From: CAZIOH01 sp964540815
Lineage (GTDB): Bacteria; Myxococcota_A; Polyangia; Fen-1088
DNA length: 45,858 bases
Direction of reading: 5' to 3'
NCBI GenBank assembly: GCA_964540815.1
Contig: CAZIOH010000049.1
Location: forward strand, 1-45,858
Shown here: piece by piece, positions 8,613 to 17,118 of the stretch
How the letters are laid out: the number at the start of each line of letters is the position of its first letter
Numbering within the stretch: position 1 is the stretch's first letter
Position numbers and translations under genes: made by a program
Notes under the pieces: generated by a model
Told to the model about the DNA's origin: nothing
What the model saw: only the letters and a program-made list of their open reading frames with translations
The model's database searches: none

Positions 8613-9530
8613 TCAGCAGCACTTGACGCAGGTGGCGCCGCCGGCCCGGCGGACGATCGGGGCTCCGTAACCACCGCCACCGGCAGCTCGTCGGTAGCCG
8701 GTGCCGTTGCCGGTGAAGGTCCCGCCCCCGGTGGCGCGGGCCACGCGGCGGCGACGGCGCAGGCAACCGAGGCAGACGCCCTGCGGATTGGCACGGTGGT
8801 AGCGGCGATCGAGGGAGCGGGCACCGTGCCAGGCATGGGCACACCGGCGCGGGCTTCCGAGCACCCGGGCCGTCTGCTGCGCGAGCGTGCGCACCGCATA
8901 GCGCGGCGTGATCGGGCGGCCCGAGACGGCGCGGCGGACCAGCTGGGCCGTGGTCTGGCGTGCGACGGTGGGCAACACCCGGATGAGAGGCCGAGTCCGC
9001 GGGTTGCGGTACAGGGTCTGGGTCACGCGACCAAGGCCCCGCGTCAGCTGCGGGGTCACGCGCATCACCCGTGACACGAGGCGCGGCGCGAGCTTGGCGC
9101 CGAGCCGCGGGAGCGCCTTGAGGGCCAGGGGCGCGAGCTTGGAGGCCAGCACCGGGAAGAGCGGCAGGAGCGCCTCCGCGGCCTCGTGCTCGCTCTCCGA
9201 CTCGGCGGCGACGTGCGCCATGTGCTCCATCATCGCGTCGGTGTACACCTTGCGAATGGGGCTCAGCTCACCTTCTCCCTCCAGCTCGAGCTCGAGCTCG
9301 CCGAGGCCTTCGCCTTCGCCCTCGCCGAGCAGCCCTTGCAAGGCTGAGCGCGCCGCCTGGCCGGCCGCCTGGCGCAGTGCAGGCGATCCCAGAGCCCGGG
9401 AGGCGAGCTTGGCCAGGGATCCAAAGAACTGTTCGTGTTCGTGCTCATGCTCGTGTTCGTGCTCATGCTCATGCTCATGTTCGCCCAGCCCTTCGAACTC
9501 CAGCTCGTGTTCGTGAAAAGTCGTGCTCAT
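8613..9530 (-). CDS. His-Glu repeat protein A, with basic C-terminal domain and Cys-rich tail
   Basis: A 305-residue protein of extreme composition. Residues 6-9 are HEHE; E17 followed by (HE)8 occupies 17-33, then QFFG. A Glu/Gly/Leu-rich acidic run covers about 70-88. From about 120 the protein is helical and basic. Residues 186-227 match protein B over 42 ungapped positions (20 identical by eye), ending RVLGSP. The tail is unique: C230, H232, H235, H245, C253 and C256 could bind a metal, followed by an Arg run, a Gly-rich stretch and a terminal CVKCC. The start at 9530 has AAGGGAG upstream. I know no family for it. Metal binding by the HE run is inferred from composition. Confidence 0.8.
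   Translation of the reverse strand: MSTTFHEHELEFEGLGEHEHEHEHEHEHEHEHEQFFGSLAKLASRALGSPALRQAAGQAARSALQGLLGEGEGEGLGELELELEGEGELSPIRKVYTDAMMEHMAHVAAESESEHEAAEALLPLFPVLASKLAPLALKALPRLGAKLAPRLVSRVMRVTPQLTRGLGRVTQTLYRNPRTRPLIRVLPTVARQTTAQLVRRAVSGRPITPRYAVRTLAQQTARVLGSPRRCAHAWHGARSLDRRYHRANPQGVCLGCLRRRRRVARATGGGTFTGNGTGYRRAAGGGGYGAPIVRRAGGATCVKCC
9432..9482 (-). repeat. Hexanucleotide-type tandem repeat coding for E(HE)8 in protein A
   Basis: Fifty-one bases encode Glu followed by eight His-Glu pairs. The codons are mixed (CAC/CAT and GAG/GAA), so the amino-acid pattern is kept although the DNA repeat has drifted. This argues for selection on the peptide rather than a recent slippage product. Confidence 0.9.
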
Positions 9531-9579
9531 GTGGTTTCTCCCTTCTCGGAACGCATCGCGGTCGGCCCCTGCCCTGTCG

Positions 9580-10608
<1,029 letters not shown>

Positions 10609-10841
10609 GGTGACTCCTTTGTTTGCTCCCGCGACCGAGAAGACCACGCGGCACGTTTGTCTTGCAGTCGCATCTTGCAGCGACCGCGGACGTGGCTCGC
10701 ACGAACGCGTGTCACACATTCGACCGACCACCGATGGTGGACGGGAATTCCGGGTGCCGGGTCCGTTATGCTAACTGCCTGCGCTCGTCTCGCCTCCGCG
10801 ACCCTGATCCCGAGATGAGCCCCTCGACCGGGAGACACACC
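10609..10841. promoter_or_regulatory. Divergent promoter region of the His-Glu cluster and the LuxR-type gene
   Basis: A 233-nt region between two divergent starts must hold both promoters. It contains a short direct repeat, CTTGCAGTCG at 10661-10670 and CTTGCAGCGA at 10674-10683, with 13 bp between starts, located about 55 nt upstream of protein B. It is a candidate operator for the adjacent regulator. No confident -35/-10 pair was identified. Confidence 0.45.
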
Positions 10842-11303
10842 ATGCGCGGCAATCGACCGACGTCCGCAGCGGAAGCTTCGAATCACGGACGCACTGCCTC
10901 CGACCCATCGAATGTGTCCTCGGCCTGGCTGCACGACGTGCTCGAACACCTCGAGCAGGCGCTGGCCCTCGCGTCCGAGAGCGCGCTCGCCGACAACGCG
11001 ATCCTGCTCGATCGCGAGATCGGCGGGGCCCGCTATGTGCTCCTGCGGGCTCCGTCGTGCGCCCGAGAGACCGCCAGCCTCAGCCCGCGCGAGCAGGAGA
11101 TCGTTCGGATGGTGGCCGCCGGACATCCGAACAAGGTCATCGCGGACATCCTCGAGATCAGCTCGTGGACCGTGTCCACCCACCTGCGCCGAATCTTCGC
11201 CAAGCTCGGCGTCGCCTCGCGGGCCGCGATGGTGGCCAAGATCCTGAACGACGCGCCCCTCACCCCGGGGGGCCTGGCCCTCTCGCCTCCGCGCCGGCTC
11301 TGA
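10842..11303 (+). CDS. LuxR-type helix-turn-helix transcriptional regulator without receiver domain
   Basis: The C-terminal half is a GerE/LuxR DNA-binding domain at about residues 80-136: LSPREQEIVRMVAAGHPNKV, ADILEISSWTVSTHLRRIFA and KLGVASRAAMVAKIL, with the usual recognition helix. The first 75 residues are short, with a Leu-rich helix (LHDVLEHLEQALALA), and show neither a phosphoacceptor receiver nor a full autoinducer-binding domain. The start ATG at 10842 has GGGAG eight bases upstream; ATG at 10815 is an alternative. It is transcribed divergently from the seven-gene His-Glu cluster across a 233-nt gap, so it is probably the cluster's own regulator. What signal it senses is not visible. 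Confidence 0.82.
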   Translation: MRGNRPTSAAEASNHGRTASDPSNVSSAWLHDVLEHLEQALALASESALADNAILLDREIGGARYVLLRAPSCARETASLSPREQEIVRMVAAGHPNKVIADILEISSWTVSTHLRRIFAKLGVASRAAMVAKILNDAPLTPGGLALSPPRRL

Positions 11304-11330
11304 TCACGCGCCGCTCCGACCCGAACCTCC

Positions 11331-11344
11331 GAGGACCTGTCCTC
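11331..11344. terminator. Weak hairpin between convergent genes
   Basis: GAGGAC and GTCCTC form a 6-bp perfect inverted repeat with a 2-nt centre, at the junction of the convergent LuxR-type and GH95 genes, overlapping the GH95 stop. There is no T-run, so termination is uncertain. Confidence 0.2.
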
Positions 11345-13832
11345 AGCCGCGCGCCAGCTCGAGCTCGCTGACCACGTCCCGCCGCAGGTCGACCACCTCC
11401 AGGGGCGCGTCGGCTCGCGCCGGCTCGACCGACGCGCGCCTCGGATAGCCGACGGTCACCCGCTGATCGCTCCGCGAGCTCAGCGCGACCCAGATGCCCC
11501 CCGCCGTCCAGGACATGCGCTCGATCCGGACGCCGCCGCGGGCCGGCAGCCCCGTCACCGTGCCGCTCACCCAGCGCTCGGGCAGTCCGGGCAGGAGCTC
11601 GAGGTGTCCCGGTCGGCTGTCGAGCAGCACCCTGGCGACGACCGCGGGATATCCTCCCGAGAGATCCACGTTGAAGATCGCGCCCGGATCGTGGGTGGTG
11701 ACCATCGAGGGCCGCCAGTACCGGGAGGACAGCCAGTCGAGGATCTCGCCGCACAGGTCGGGCTGGCGCAGGGCCGCGGCGGCGAGGCCGAGCTGCGCGA
11801 GCCCGAACGCCATCACGCCGCCCCCGTCGCGCCGCCGGATCTCCATGCGCCGCCGCGCGGTGTGAACGAAGGCGCGCCGCAGATCGGCGCGCTCCTCGAT
11901 CTCGGCGGGGAGCCCGTCGAAGAGCGCGTAGAGGTGCGAGACGTGGCGGTGGTCGTGGTTGTCGGCGAGGTGCGGATGGAGCCACTCCTTGACCGCGCCA
12001 TCGTCGTTGATCTGGTAGTCCGGCAGGCGGCCGAGGAGCGCCCGCCAGCGCGCGAGATCCCCCTTGGCGCCCGGGCCGGCCTCCGCCGCGTCGACGAGCC
12101 CGAGGGTCTCGTGGGCGGCGATGAGGTTGGTGAAGAGCTCGCGCGCGACCGCCATGTCCATGGTGGCGTTGACGCAGGCCTGCGCGTCGCTGCCGGGGGG
12201 GCTGTTCTCCGGGGAATACGACGGGCTGAAGACCAGCCGTCCGTCGGGGCCGGGGCACAGGAAGTCCTCGTAGAAGGCCGCGGCCTCCCGCATGAATGGA
12301 AGCGCCACCGCACGCAGAAAGTCCGCGTCCGCGGTGTAAAGGAAGTAGTCGTAGAAGGTGTGGGCCGCCCACCCGGCGCCGGCGGTCCAGAAGGTCATGC
12401 ACCACCGGTTGTGGAAGTGGACGTCGAGCCCGTGGGAGCTGGTGCGCGCCGGAAGAAAGATCCCTCGACATCCGTAGTGGCGGCGGGCGTTCTCGCGGAA
12501 GTCGTCCATCAGCGCGCCGAGGTAGTGGAAGTAGGGATGCAGACACTCGGCCATCCCGGTGGACAGCATGGCGGCGAGCGCGGTGGGCACGTTCCCGTTG
12601 TGGGTGAAGTCGCTGGACCAGGACGGGACCCAGGTCCCGGTCCAGATCCCCTGCAAGGTCGGAAAGAGCGCCCCCGAGGCCGAGTAGGCGAGGTAGCGGG
12701 CGCCGAGGAACTGCTTTTCGACCAGCGCCAGCGGCGCCGGACCCCGGCTCGCCTCCTCGAGGAGATCCTCGGAGGTCCGCAGGTGCTGCTCGAGCCCGGC
12801 GCCGAGATCGACCGTGACGCGGCCGAGGACCCCGCCGTGCACGGCCGCGTGCTCCGATAGCAAGGTCTCGAAGGAAGCTCCCCCGTCGAGGCGGCCGTCG
12901 AGCTCGGCCAGAAGTGCCGGCAGGGGGGAGGACGTCGGCTCGTCGCCACGCGCGAGCTCGACCCGCGCCAGGAGCAAGATCTCGCGGGCGCCGCGAACGC
13001 GCAGCCGGCCCTCGGAGGGCGCGCCGTCGAGCTCGATCTGCCCGCCCGGCGCGCGCACGCCGATGGCGCCCGCATGGCCGCGCAGGGCTCCCGGCCAGCG
13101 GCGACGGAAGGCGCTGCGAAAGGTGAGGGCCCGATCGGTGGCCGCGCGCTCGACGGACTCGATGCCGCCCGCGATCACACGCGCGGCCGCCTCCACGTTC
13201 TCGGGATCGGGCGGCCGCGCACCGACGCTGAGCGCGCAGTCGATGGGGCCCGTGCCCGTCAGCGAGACGACCACCAGGTTCGCCGGGCGGGAGACGAAGA
13301 CGCGGGTCAGGCAAGCCCGCGCGCCGAGGCCGCCGGCGGCGATGGAATCGCCCCGCGCCGCCGAGACGGCCGCCACGCCGGTGGAGAAGTCGACCCCGCG
13401 CAGGTGGTCGACCTCGGAATCGTCCCCCCACCTCGACCGGTCGAGCTCCTCGAGCCGAAGGTCGAACGCCGGGATCAGGGGATCCGTCCACAGCCACCCC
13501 GGATAGCCTTCCCGCTTGCCGAGCTCGACCACGAAGTCGGCGGCCTCCTGAAACTCTTCGGCCGCCAGCAGCGCCCGCAGATACGGCAGGTGACTGGCGG
13601 TGTCGACCGGCGGTCGTGGCGCGTCCACCGGCAGGAACAAACCCGCGTGCGTCAGCGTCACCACCTGGCCCAGGGCATCCCCGTTCACCAGCGCCCCGAG
13701 CGTCCCGTTCCCGGTCACGAGCCCGTGCTCCCATCCCCCCGGGCGCGTCCGCGTGACGAAGCTCCGCCGCGGATCCCCGAACCCCAGGCGTTCGAAGTCG
13801 AAGAGGCGCATCTTCTCCAAGGCGGCCGACAT
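11343..13832 (-). CDS. Glycoside hydrolase family 95 (alpha-L-fucosidase type)
   Basis: An 829-residue enzyme of the GH95 type, which removes terminal alpha-1,2-linked L-fucose (some members act on L-galactose) by inversion. The order fits: an N-terminal beta domain starting near GGWEHGLVTGNGTLGALVNG, then the (alpha/alpha)6 barrel with LQGIWTGTWVPSWSSDFTHN followed by GN (the paired Asn positions), FSPSYSPENSPPG (general acid Glu) and HRHVSHLYALFDG, and a C-terminal beta domain. No signal peptide is seen, so it may be cytoplasmic. The start at 13832 is uncertain; ATG at 13811 has GGAG close upstream. It is divergent from xylA-xylB across 146 nt, suggesting use of fucosylated, xylose-containing oligosaccharides such as xyloglucan fragments (inference). 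Confidence 0.85.
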   Translation of the reverse strand: MSAALEKMRLFDFERLGFGDPRRSFVTRTRPGGWEHGLVTGNGTLGALVNGDALGQVVTLTHAGLFLPVDAPRPPVDTASHLPYLRALLAAEEFQEAADFVVELGKREGYPGWLWTDPLIPAFDLRLEELDRSRWGDDSEVDHLRGVDFSTGVAAVSAARGDSIAAGGLGARACLTRVFVSRPANLVVVSLTGTGPIDCALSVGARPPDPENVEAAARVIAGGIESVERAATDRALTFRSAFRRRWPGALRGHAGAIGVRAPGGQIELDGAPSEGRLRVRGAREILLLARVELARGDEPTSSPLPALLAELDGRLDGGASFETLLSEHAAVHGGVLGRVTVDLGAGLEQHLRTSEDLLEEASRGPAPLALVEKQFLGARYLAYSASGALFPTLQGIWTGTWVPSWSSDFTHNGNVPTALAAMLSTGMAECLHPYFHYLGALMDDFRENARRHYGCRGIFLPARTSSHGLDVHFHNRWCMTFWTAGAGWAAHTFYDYFLYTADADFLRAVALPFMREAAAFYEDFLCPGPDGRLVFSPSYSPENSPPGSDAQACVNATMDMAVARELFTNLIAAHETLGLVDAAEAGPGAKGDLARWRALLGRLPDYQINDDGAVKEWLHPHLADNHDHRHVSHLYALFDGLPAEIEERADLRRAFVHTARRRMEIRRRDGGGVMAFGLAQLGLAAAALRQPDLCGEILDWLSSRYWRPSMVTTHDPGAIFNVDLSGGYPAVVARVLLDSRPGHLELLPGLPERWVSGTVTGLPARGGVRIERMSWTAGGIWVALSSRSDQRVTVGYPRRASVEPARADAPLEVVDLRRDVVSELELARG

Positions 13833-13845
13833 GTTGCGCCGAGTC

Positions 13846-13925
13846 CCGGCGTTTGTCGACGTCGACGCTCTTGATGGTGGGATGGGCCGGGCCGCCACGG
13901 CTCGTCTTGGCGGCCGGCGTTTGTC
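13846..13925. promoter_or_regulatory. Repeat and palindrome in the GH95/xylA divergent promoter
   Basis: A perfect 12-bp direct repeat, CCGGCGTTTGTC, occurs at 13846-13857 and 13914-13925 (68 bp apart). The first copy overlaps a perfect 12-bp palindrome, GTCGACGTCGAC, at 13855-13866. All lie between the two divergent starts, so they are a candidate operator for shared control of the hydrolase and xylose genes. No regulator gene is adjacent. Confidence 0.45.
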
Positions 13926-13978
13926 AGAGTCGCCCGGTCGTGGGAAAGTCAGCCTTCCAAAGCGATCGGAGCATCGAC

Positions 13979-15196
13979 ATGAGCCAGCCCGCGTCTCGTT
14001 CTTCCCGCTACCCGAGCACCTTCGTTCCCCGGCCCGAGGATCACTTCACCTTCGGACTGTGGACGGTCGGAAACACCGGGCGCGATCCCTTCGGCGCCCC
14101 GGTGCGCGAGCCGCTTCCGGCGCCCAAGATCGTGCACGAACTGGCCAAGCTCGGCGCCTACGGCGTGAACCTGCACGACGAGGATCTGATCCCCTTCGAC
14201 GCCAGCGCCGGCGACCGCGATCGCATCCTGCGCGAGTTCAAGGGCGCCCTCGCCGAGACCGGCATGAAGGTCCCCATGGCGACCACCAACCTGTTCTCGC
14301 AGCCCATCTTCAAGGAGGGCGCCTTCACCAGCAACGACGCCGCCGTCCGCGCCTTCGCCCTCCAGAAGACCATGCGCTCGATCGATCTCGGCGTGGACCT
14401 CGGGGCCACCACCTACGTGTTCTGGGGGGGCCGCGAGGGGCTCGAGACCAACGCCTGCAAGACGCCGCAGGACGGGCTCAAGCGCTTCCGCGAGGCCATG
14501 AACTTCCTCACCGAGTACGTGCGCGACAACGGCTACGATCTCAAGTTCGCGCTCGAGGCCAAGCCCAACGAGCCCCGCGGCGACATCTTCCTGCCGACCA
14601 CCGGGCACATGCTGGCCTTCATCTCGACCCTCGAGCACCCCGAGATGGTCGGGGTCAACCCCGAGACCGCCCACGAGCAGATGTCGGGCCTCGACTTCTC
14701 GCACGCCGTCGGGCAGGCGCTCGAGTGCGGCAAGCTCTTTCACATCGATCTGAACGGGCAGAAGCCCGGCCGCTACGACCAGGATCTGCGCTTCGCCAGC
14801 GAGGATCAAAAGGGCGCGTTCTTCCTGGTCAAGCTGCTGGAAGACGCCGGCTGGAAGGGCATGCGCCACTTCGACAGCCACGCCTACCGCACCGAGGACG
14901 AGCAGGGCGTCTGGGACTTCGCGTACTACAGCATGCGGTCGTACCTGATCCTCAAGGAGAAGGTCGCGAAGTTCCACGCCGATCCGGAGATCACCGGGCT
15001 CCTGCGGGAGATCGAGAGCCGGGGCAAGGACGAGATCGCCGGGTTGCCGCGGGCCGCCCTCGGCGGCAAGTACGATCGGGCAGCCGCCACCGCCCTCAAG
15101 AACCACCGGTTCGACGTCGCCAAGATCGCGGCCCGCGGATACGGTTACGAGAAGCTCGACCAGCTCACGACCGAGCTCCTGCTCGGCGTACGCTAG
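13979..15196 (+). CDS. xylA: Xylose isomerase
   Basis: It interconverts D-xylose and D-xylulose, the first step of bacterial xylose use. The 405-residue length fits the shorter, actinobacterial-type class. Characteristic segments are FTFGLWTVGN, GAYGVNLHDEDLIPF (active-site His), FALEAKPNEPRGD (metal-binding Glu and Lys), FHIDLNGQKPGRYDQDLRF (metal ligands) and MRHFDSHAYRTED. The start ATG at 13979 is preceded by CGGAGC about eight bases upstream and gives an N-terminus of the usual length. xylB follows 34 nt downstream on the same strand, forming an operon. Cytoplasmic tetramer by family knowledge. Confidence 0.95.
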   Translation: MSQPASRSSRYPSTFVPRPEDHFTFGLWTVGNTGRDPFGAPVREPLPAPKIVHELAKLGAYGVNLHDEDLIPFDASAGDRDRILREFKGALAETGMKVPMATTNLFSQPIFKEGAFTSNDAAVRAFALQKTMRSIDLGVDLGATTYVFWGGREGLETNACKTPQDGLKRFREAMNFLTEYVRDNGYDLKFALEAKPNEPRGDIFLPTTGHMLAFISTLEHPEMVGVNPETAHEQMSGLDFSHAVGQALECGKLFHIDLNGQKPGRYDQDLRFASEDQKGAFFLVKLLEDAGWKGMRHFDSHAYRTEDEQGVWDFAYYSMRSYLILKEKVAKFHADPEITGLLREIESRGKDEIAGLPRAALGGKYDRAAATALKNHRFDVAKIAARGYGYEKLDQLTTELLLGVR

Positions 15197-15230
15197 CCAT
15201 CGGGCGATCGACCTCTCCCACATCTTCTTC

Positions 15231-16859
15231 ATGGGCAAACCAGCGCGCGGAGCTTCGCGGGAGCTGTTCGTCGGGCTCGACATCGGGACCAGCGGCGTCA
15301 AGGCGTGCGCCGTCGATCGCGCGGGCCTCGTGGTGGCGCGCGCCAGCCGCCCGCTCCGTCTGTCGGCGCCCCGGCCGGGCTGGGCCGAGCAGGATCCGGC
15401 CGACTGGTGGACGGCCGCCCTCCACGTGCTCAAGCAGGTGACCGCGGCGGTGCGCGCCCCAACTGGCGACGGCGGCGGCGCGCGCGCCCCCAGCATCGAG
15501 GCCATCGGGCTCTCGGGGCAGATGCACACCTCGGTGTTCCTGGATGGGGCCGGCGCGGTCATTCGCCCGGCCCTGCTGTGGTGCGATGGCCGGACCACCC
15601 TGCAGTGCCGCGAGATCGAGCAGAAGGTGAGCCCGGACGAGCTGCGCGCCTGGGTGTCGAACCCGGCGCTCGAAGGCTTCACCCTGCCGAAGATCCTGTG
15701 GCTTCGCAAGACCGAGCCCGCGGCCTTTCGCCGCCTGGCCAAGGTCCTGCTCCCGAAGGACTACATTCGCCTGTGCCTCACTGGCGTGGTGGCGTCCGAG
15801 CCGTCGGATGCCGCCGGGACCTTGCTGTTCGACGTGTCGAAGCTGCGCTGGAGCGCCGAGATGGCGCGCGCGCTCGACCTCGCGCCGGACCTGATGCCGC
15901 CGGTGGGCGGCTCGGCCGAGATCCTCGGGCGCGTGACGGACGCGGTGGCGCGGCGGACGGGCCTGCGCGCCGGCACCCCGGTCGTGGGCGGCGGGGCCGA
16001 CAACGCCTGCGGCGCGATCGGGGTGGGTGCGGTGAGCCCCGGGACGGTGGTGGCGAGCTGGGGCACCTCGGGGACGGTGCTCGCGCCGACCGCCCAGCCG
16101 GTCGTCGACCCCGGGATGCGCGCGCACACCTTCTGCCACGCGATCCCCGACACCTGGTACGTGATGGGCGTGATGCTCTCGGCGGGGGCGGCCTTCGCGT
16201 GGTTCCAGCGGGAGCTGGCCCGCGAGCTGGCGACGCCCAGCTCCACCCGCGCCTCCAGGGGCAGGGGCAAGGGCAAAGGCGGCCAGCCCAGAGATCCCTT
16301 CGACCTGCTCACCGACGAGGCGGCCAGCATCGCGCCCGGCGCCGAGGGGGTGACGTTCTTGCCCTACCTGCAGGGCGAGCGGACGCCGCACCGGGATGCC
16401 GGTGCGCGCGGTGCGTTCGTGGGCCTGTCGCTGGCCCACACCCGCGCCCACCTCACCCGCGCGGTGCTCGAGGGGATCTGCTTTGGCCTGCGCGATTGCC
16501 AGGCCATCATCGAGGAGCTCGGGCTCGACATCTCGCGCCTGCTCTTCACGGGGGGAGGCGCCAGATCCCCCTTCGTGCGGCAGCTCGAGGCCGACATCTC
16601 GGGGAAGACCGTGGTCGGCGTCGAGCAGGAGGAAGGACCCGCCTTCGGAGCGGCCCTCTTGGGGGCCGTCGGGGTCGGGGCCTTCCCGGGTGTGGCGGCG
16701 GCGGTCGCCAGGACCACCCGGCCGGGCCAGCCGACCCGCGCCCGCGCTGCGGCCCACCGCGCATACGAGGCCCCCTATCAGCGGTTTCGCGCGCTCTACC
16801 CGGCGTTGAAGGCGGCGGATCACGGCCCGCCCGCGGAGCGTGGGCCGACAGACGACTAG
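15231..16859 (+). CDS. xylB: Xylulokinase
   Basis: It phosphorylates D-xylulose to xylulose 5-phosphate for the pentose phosphate pathway. A 542-residue FGGY-family kinase: the N-terminal GLDIGTSGVKACAVD phosphate motif, IGLSGQMHTSVFLD, LLWCDGRTT, then VVGGGADNACGAIGVGAV and the C-terminal nucleotide region LLFTGGGARSPFVRQLEADI. A basic low-complexity insertion (SSTRASRGRGKGKGGQPRD) before ITDE-like LLTDEAASI is unusual and makes it longer than typical XylB. No good ribosome site is seen before the ATG at 15231, so translation may depend on xylA. It forms an operon with xylA. Confidence 0.92.
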   Translation: MGKPARGASRELFVGLDIGTSGVKACAVDRAGLVVARASRPLRLSAPRPGWAEQDPADWWTAALHVLKQVTAAVRAPTGDGGGARAPSIEAIGLSGQMHTSVFLDGAGAVIRPALLWCDGRTTLQCREIEQKVSPDELRAWVSNPALEGFTLPKILWLRKTEPAAFRRLAKVLLPKDYIRLCLTGVVASEPSDAAGTLLFDVSKLRWSAEMARALDLAPDLMPPVGGSAEILGRVTDAVARRTGLRAGTPVVGGGADNACGAIGVGAVSPGTVVASWGTSGTVLAPTAQPVVDPGMRAHTFCHAIPDTWYVMGVMLSAGAAFAWFQRELARELATPSSTRASRGRGKGKGGQPRDPFDLLTDEAASIAPGAEGVTFLPYLQGERTPHRDAGARGAFVGLSLAHTRAHLTRAVLEGICFGLRDCQAIIEELGLDISRLLFTGGGARSPFVRQLEADISGKTVVGVEQEEGPAFGAALLGAVGVGAFPGVAAAVARTTRPGQPTRARAAAHRAYEAPYQRFRALYPALKAADHGPPAERGPTDD

Positions 16860-16876
16860 AGCAAGACGTCAACCCC

Positions 16877-17072
16877 GTGGTCGTGAACGTGTCCGTGGCC
16901 GTGTACGAACCCCTGATCGTGGCCGTGCACGTGCACGGGAACGCCCCCCGTGGGCGTGATCGAGAGGGCGCGGGAATCGACCAATCTGTGCGCATGGCGC
17001 AATGGCTTGAACCGTTTCGATCACGTCCACGGGGGCGGTCACGTTCACGGCCACGTCCACGGCCACGATCAC
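16877..17072. repeat. Imperfect inverted repeat rich in GTGGCCGTG/CACGGCCAC
   Basis: Arms at 16877-16903 and 17046-17072 are complementary at 22 of 27 positions and lie about 142 nt apart, in the gap between xylB and the ABC exporter. The sequence is made of GTGGNCGTG units on one side and CACGGCCAC units on the other, so that a His/Gly/Val/Asp-rich peptide can be read outward on each strand. It may form a large stem or be a decayed duplicated His-rich coding segment. Confidence 0.5.
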
Positions 17073-17114
17073 GATCACGATTGTGGGTCTCGAGGGCTCG
17101 GCGTGAACGCGTGA
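16956..17114 (+). CDS. Possible small His-rich peptide (52 residues)
   Basis: A GTG-start frame encodes 52 residues whose centre is His-rich: FDHVHGGGHVHGHVHGHDHD, then DCGSRGLGVNA. Its stop lies 4 nt before the GTG start of the ABC exporter, an arrangement compatible with translational coupling. There is no ribosome-binding site, and the opposite strand can also be read as a His-rich frame ending at 16856, so the signal could be a product of the repeat rather than a gene. If real, it would be a metal-binding peptide. Confidence is low. Confidence 0.22.
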   Translation: MIERARESTNLCAWRNGLNRFDHVHGGGHVHGHVHGHDHDHDCGSRGLGVNA

Positions 17115-17118
17115 GCCC

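Noticed and set aside
16856..17002. Minus-strand His-rich frame (48 residues, TTG start) opposite the possible peptide
   Set aside because: Overlaps the xylB stop, lacks a ribosome site, and is explained by the inverted repeat; kept only as part of that observation.
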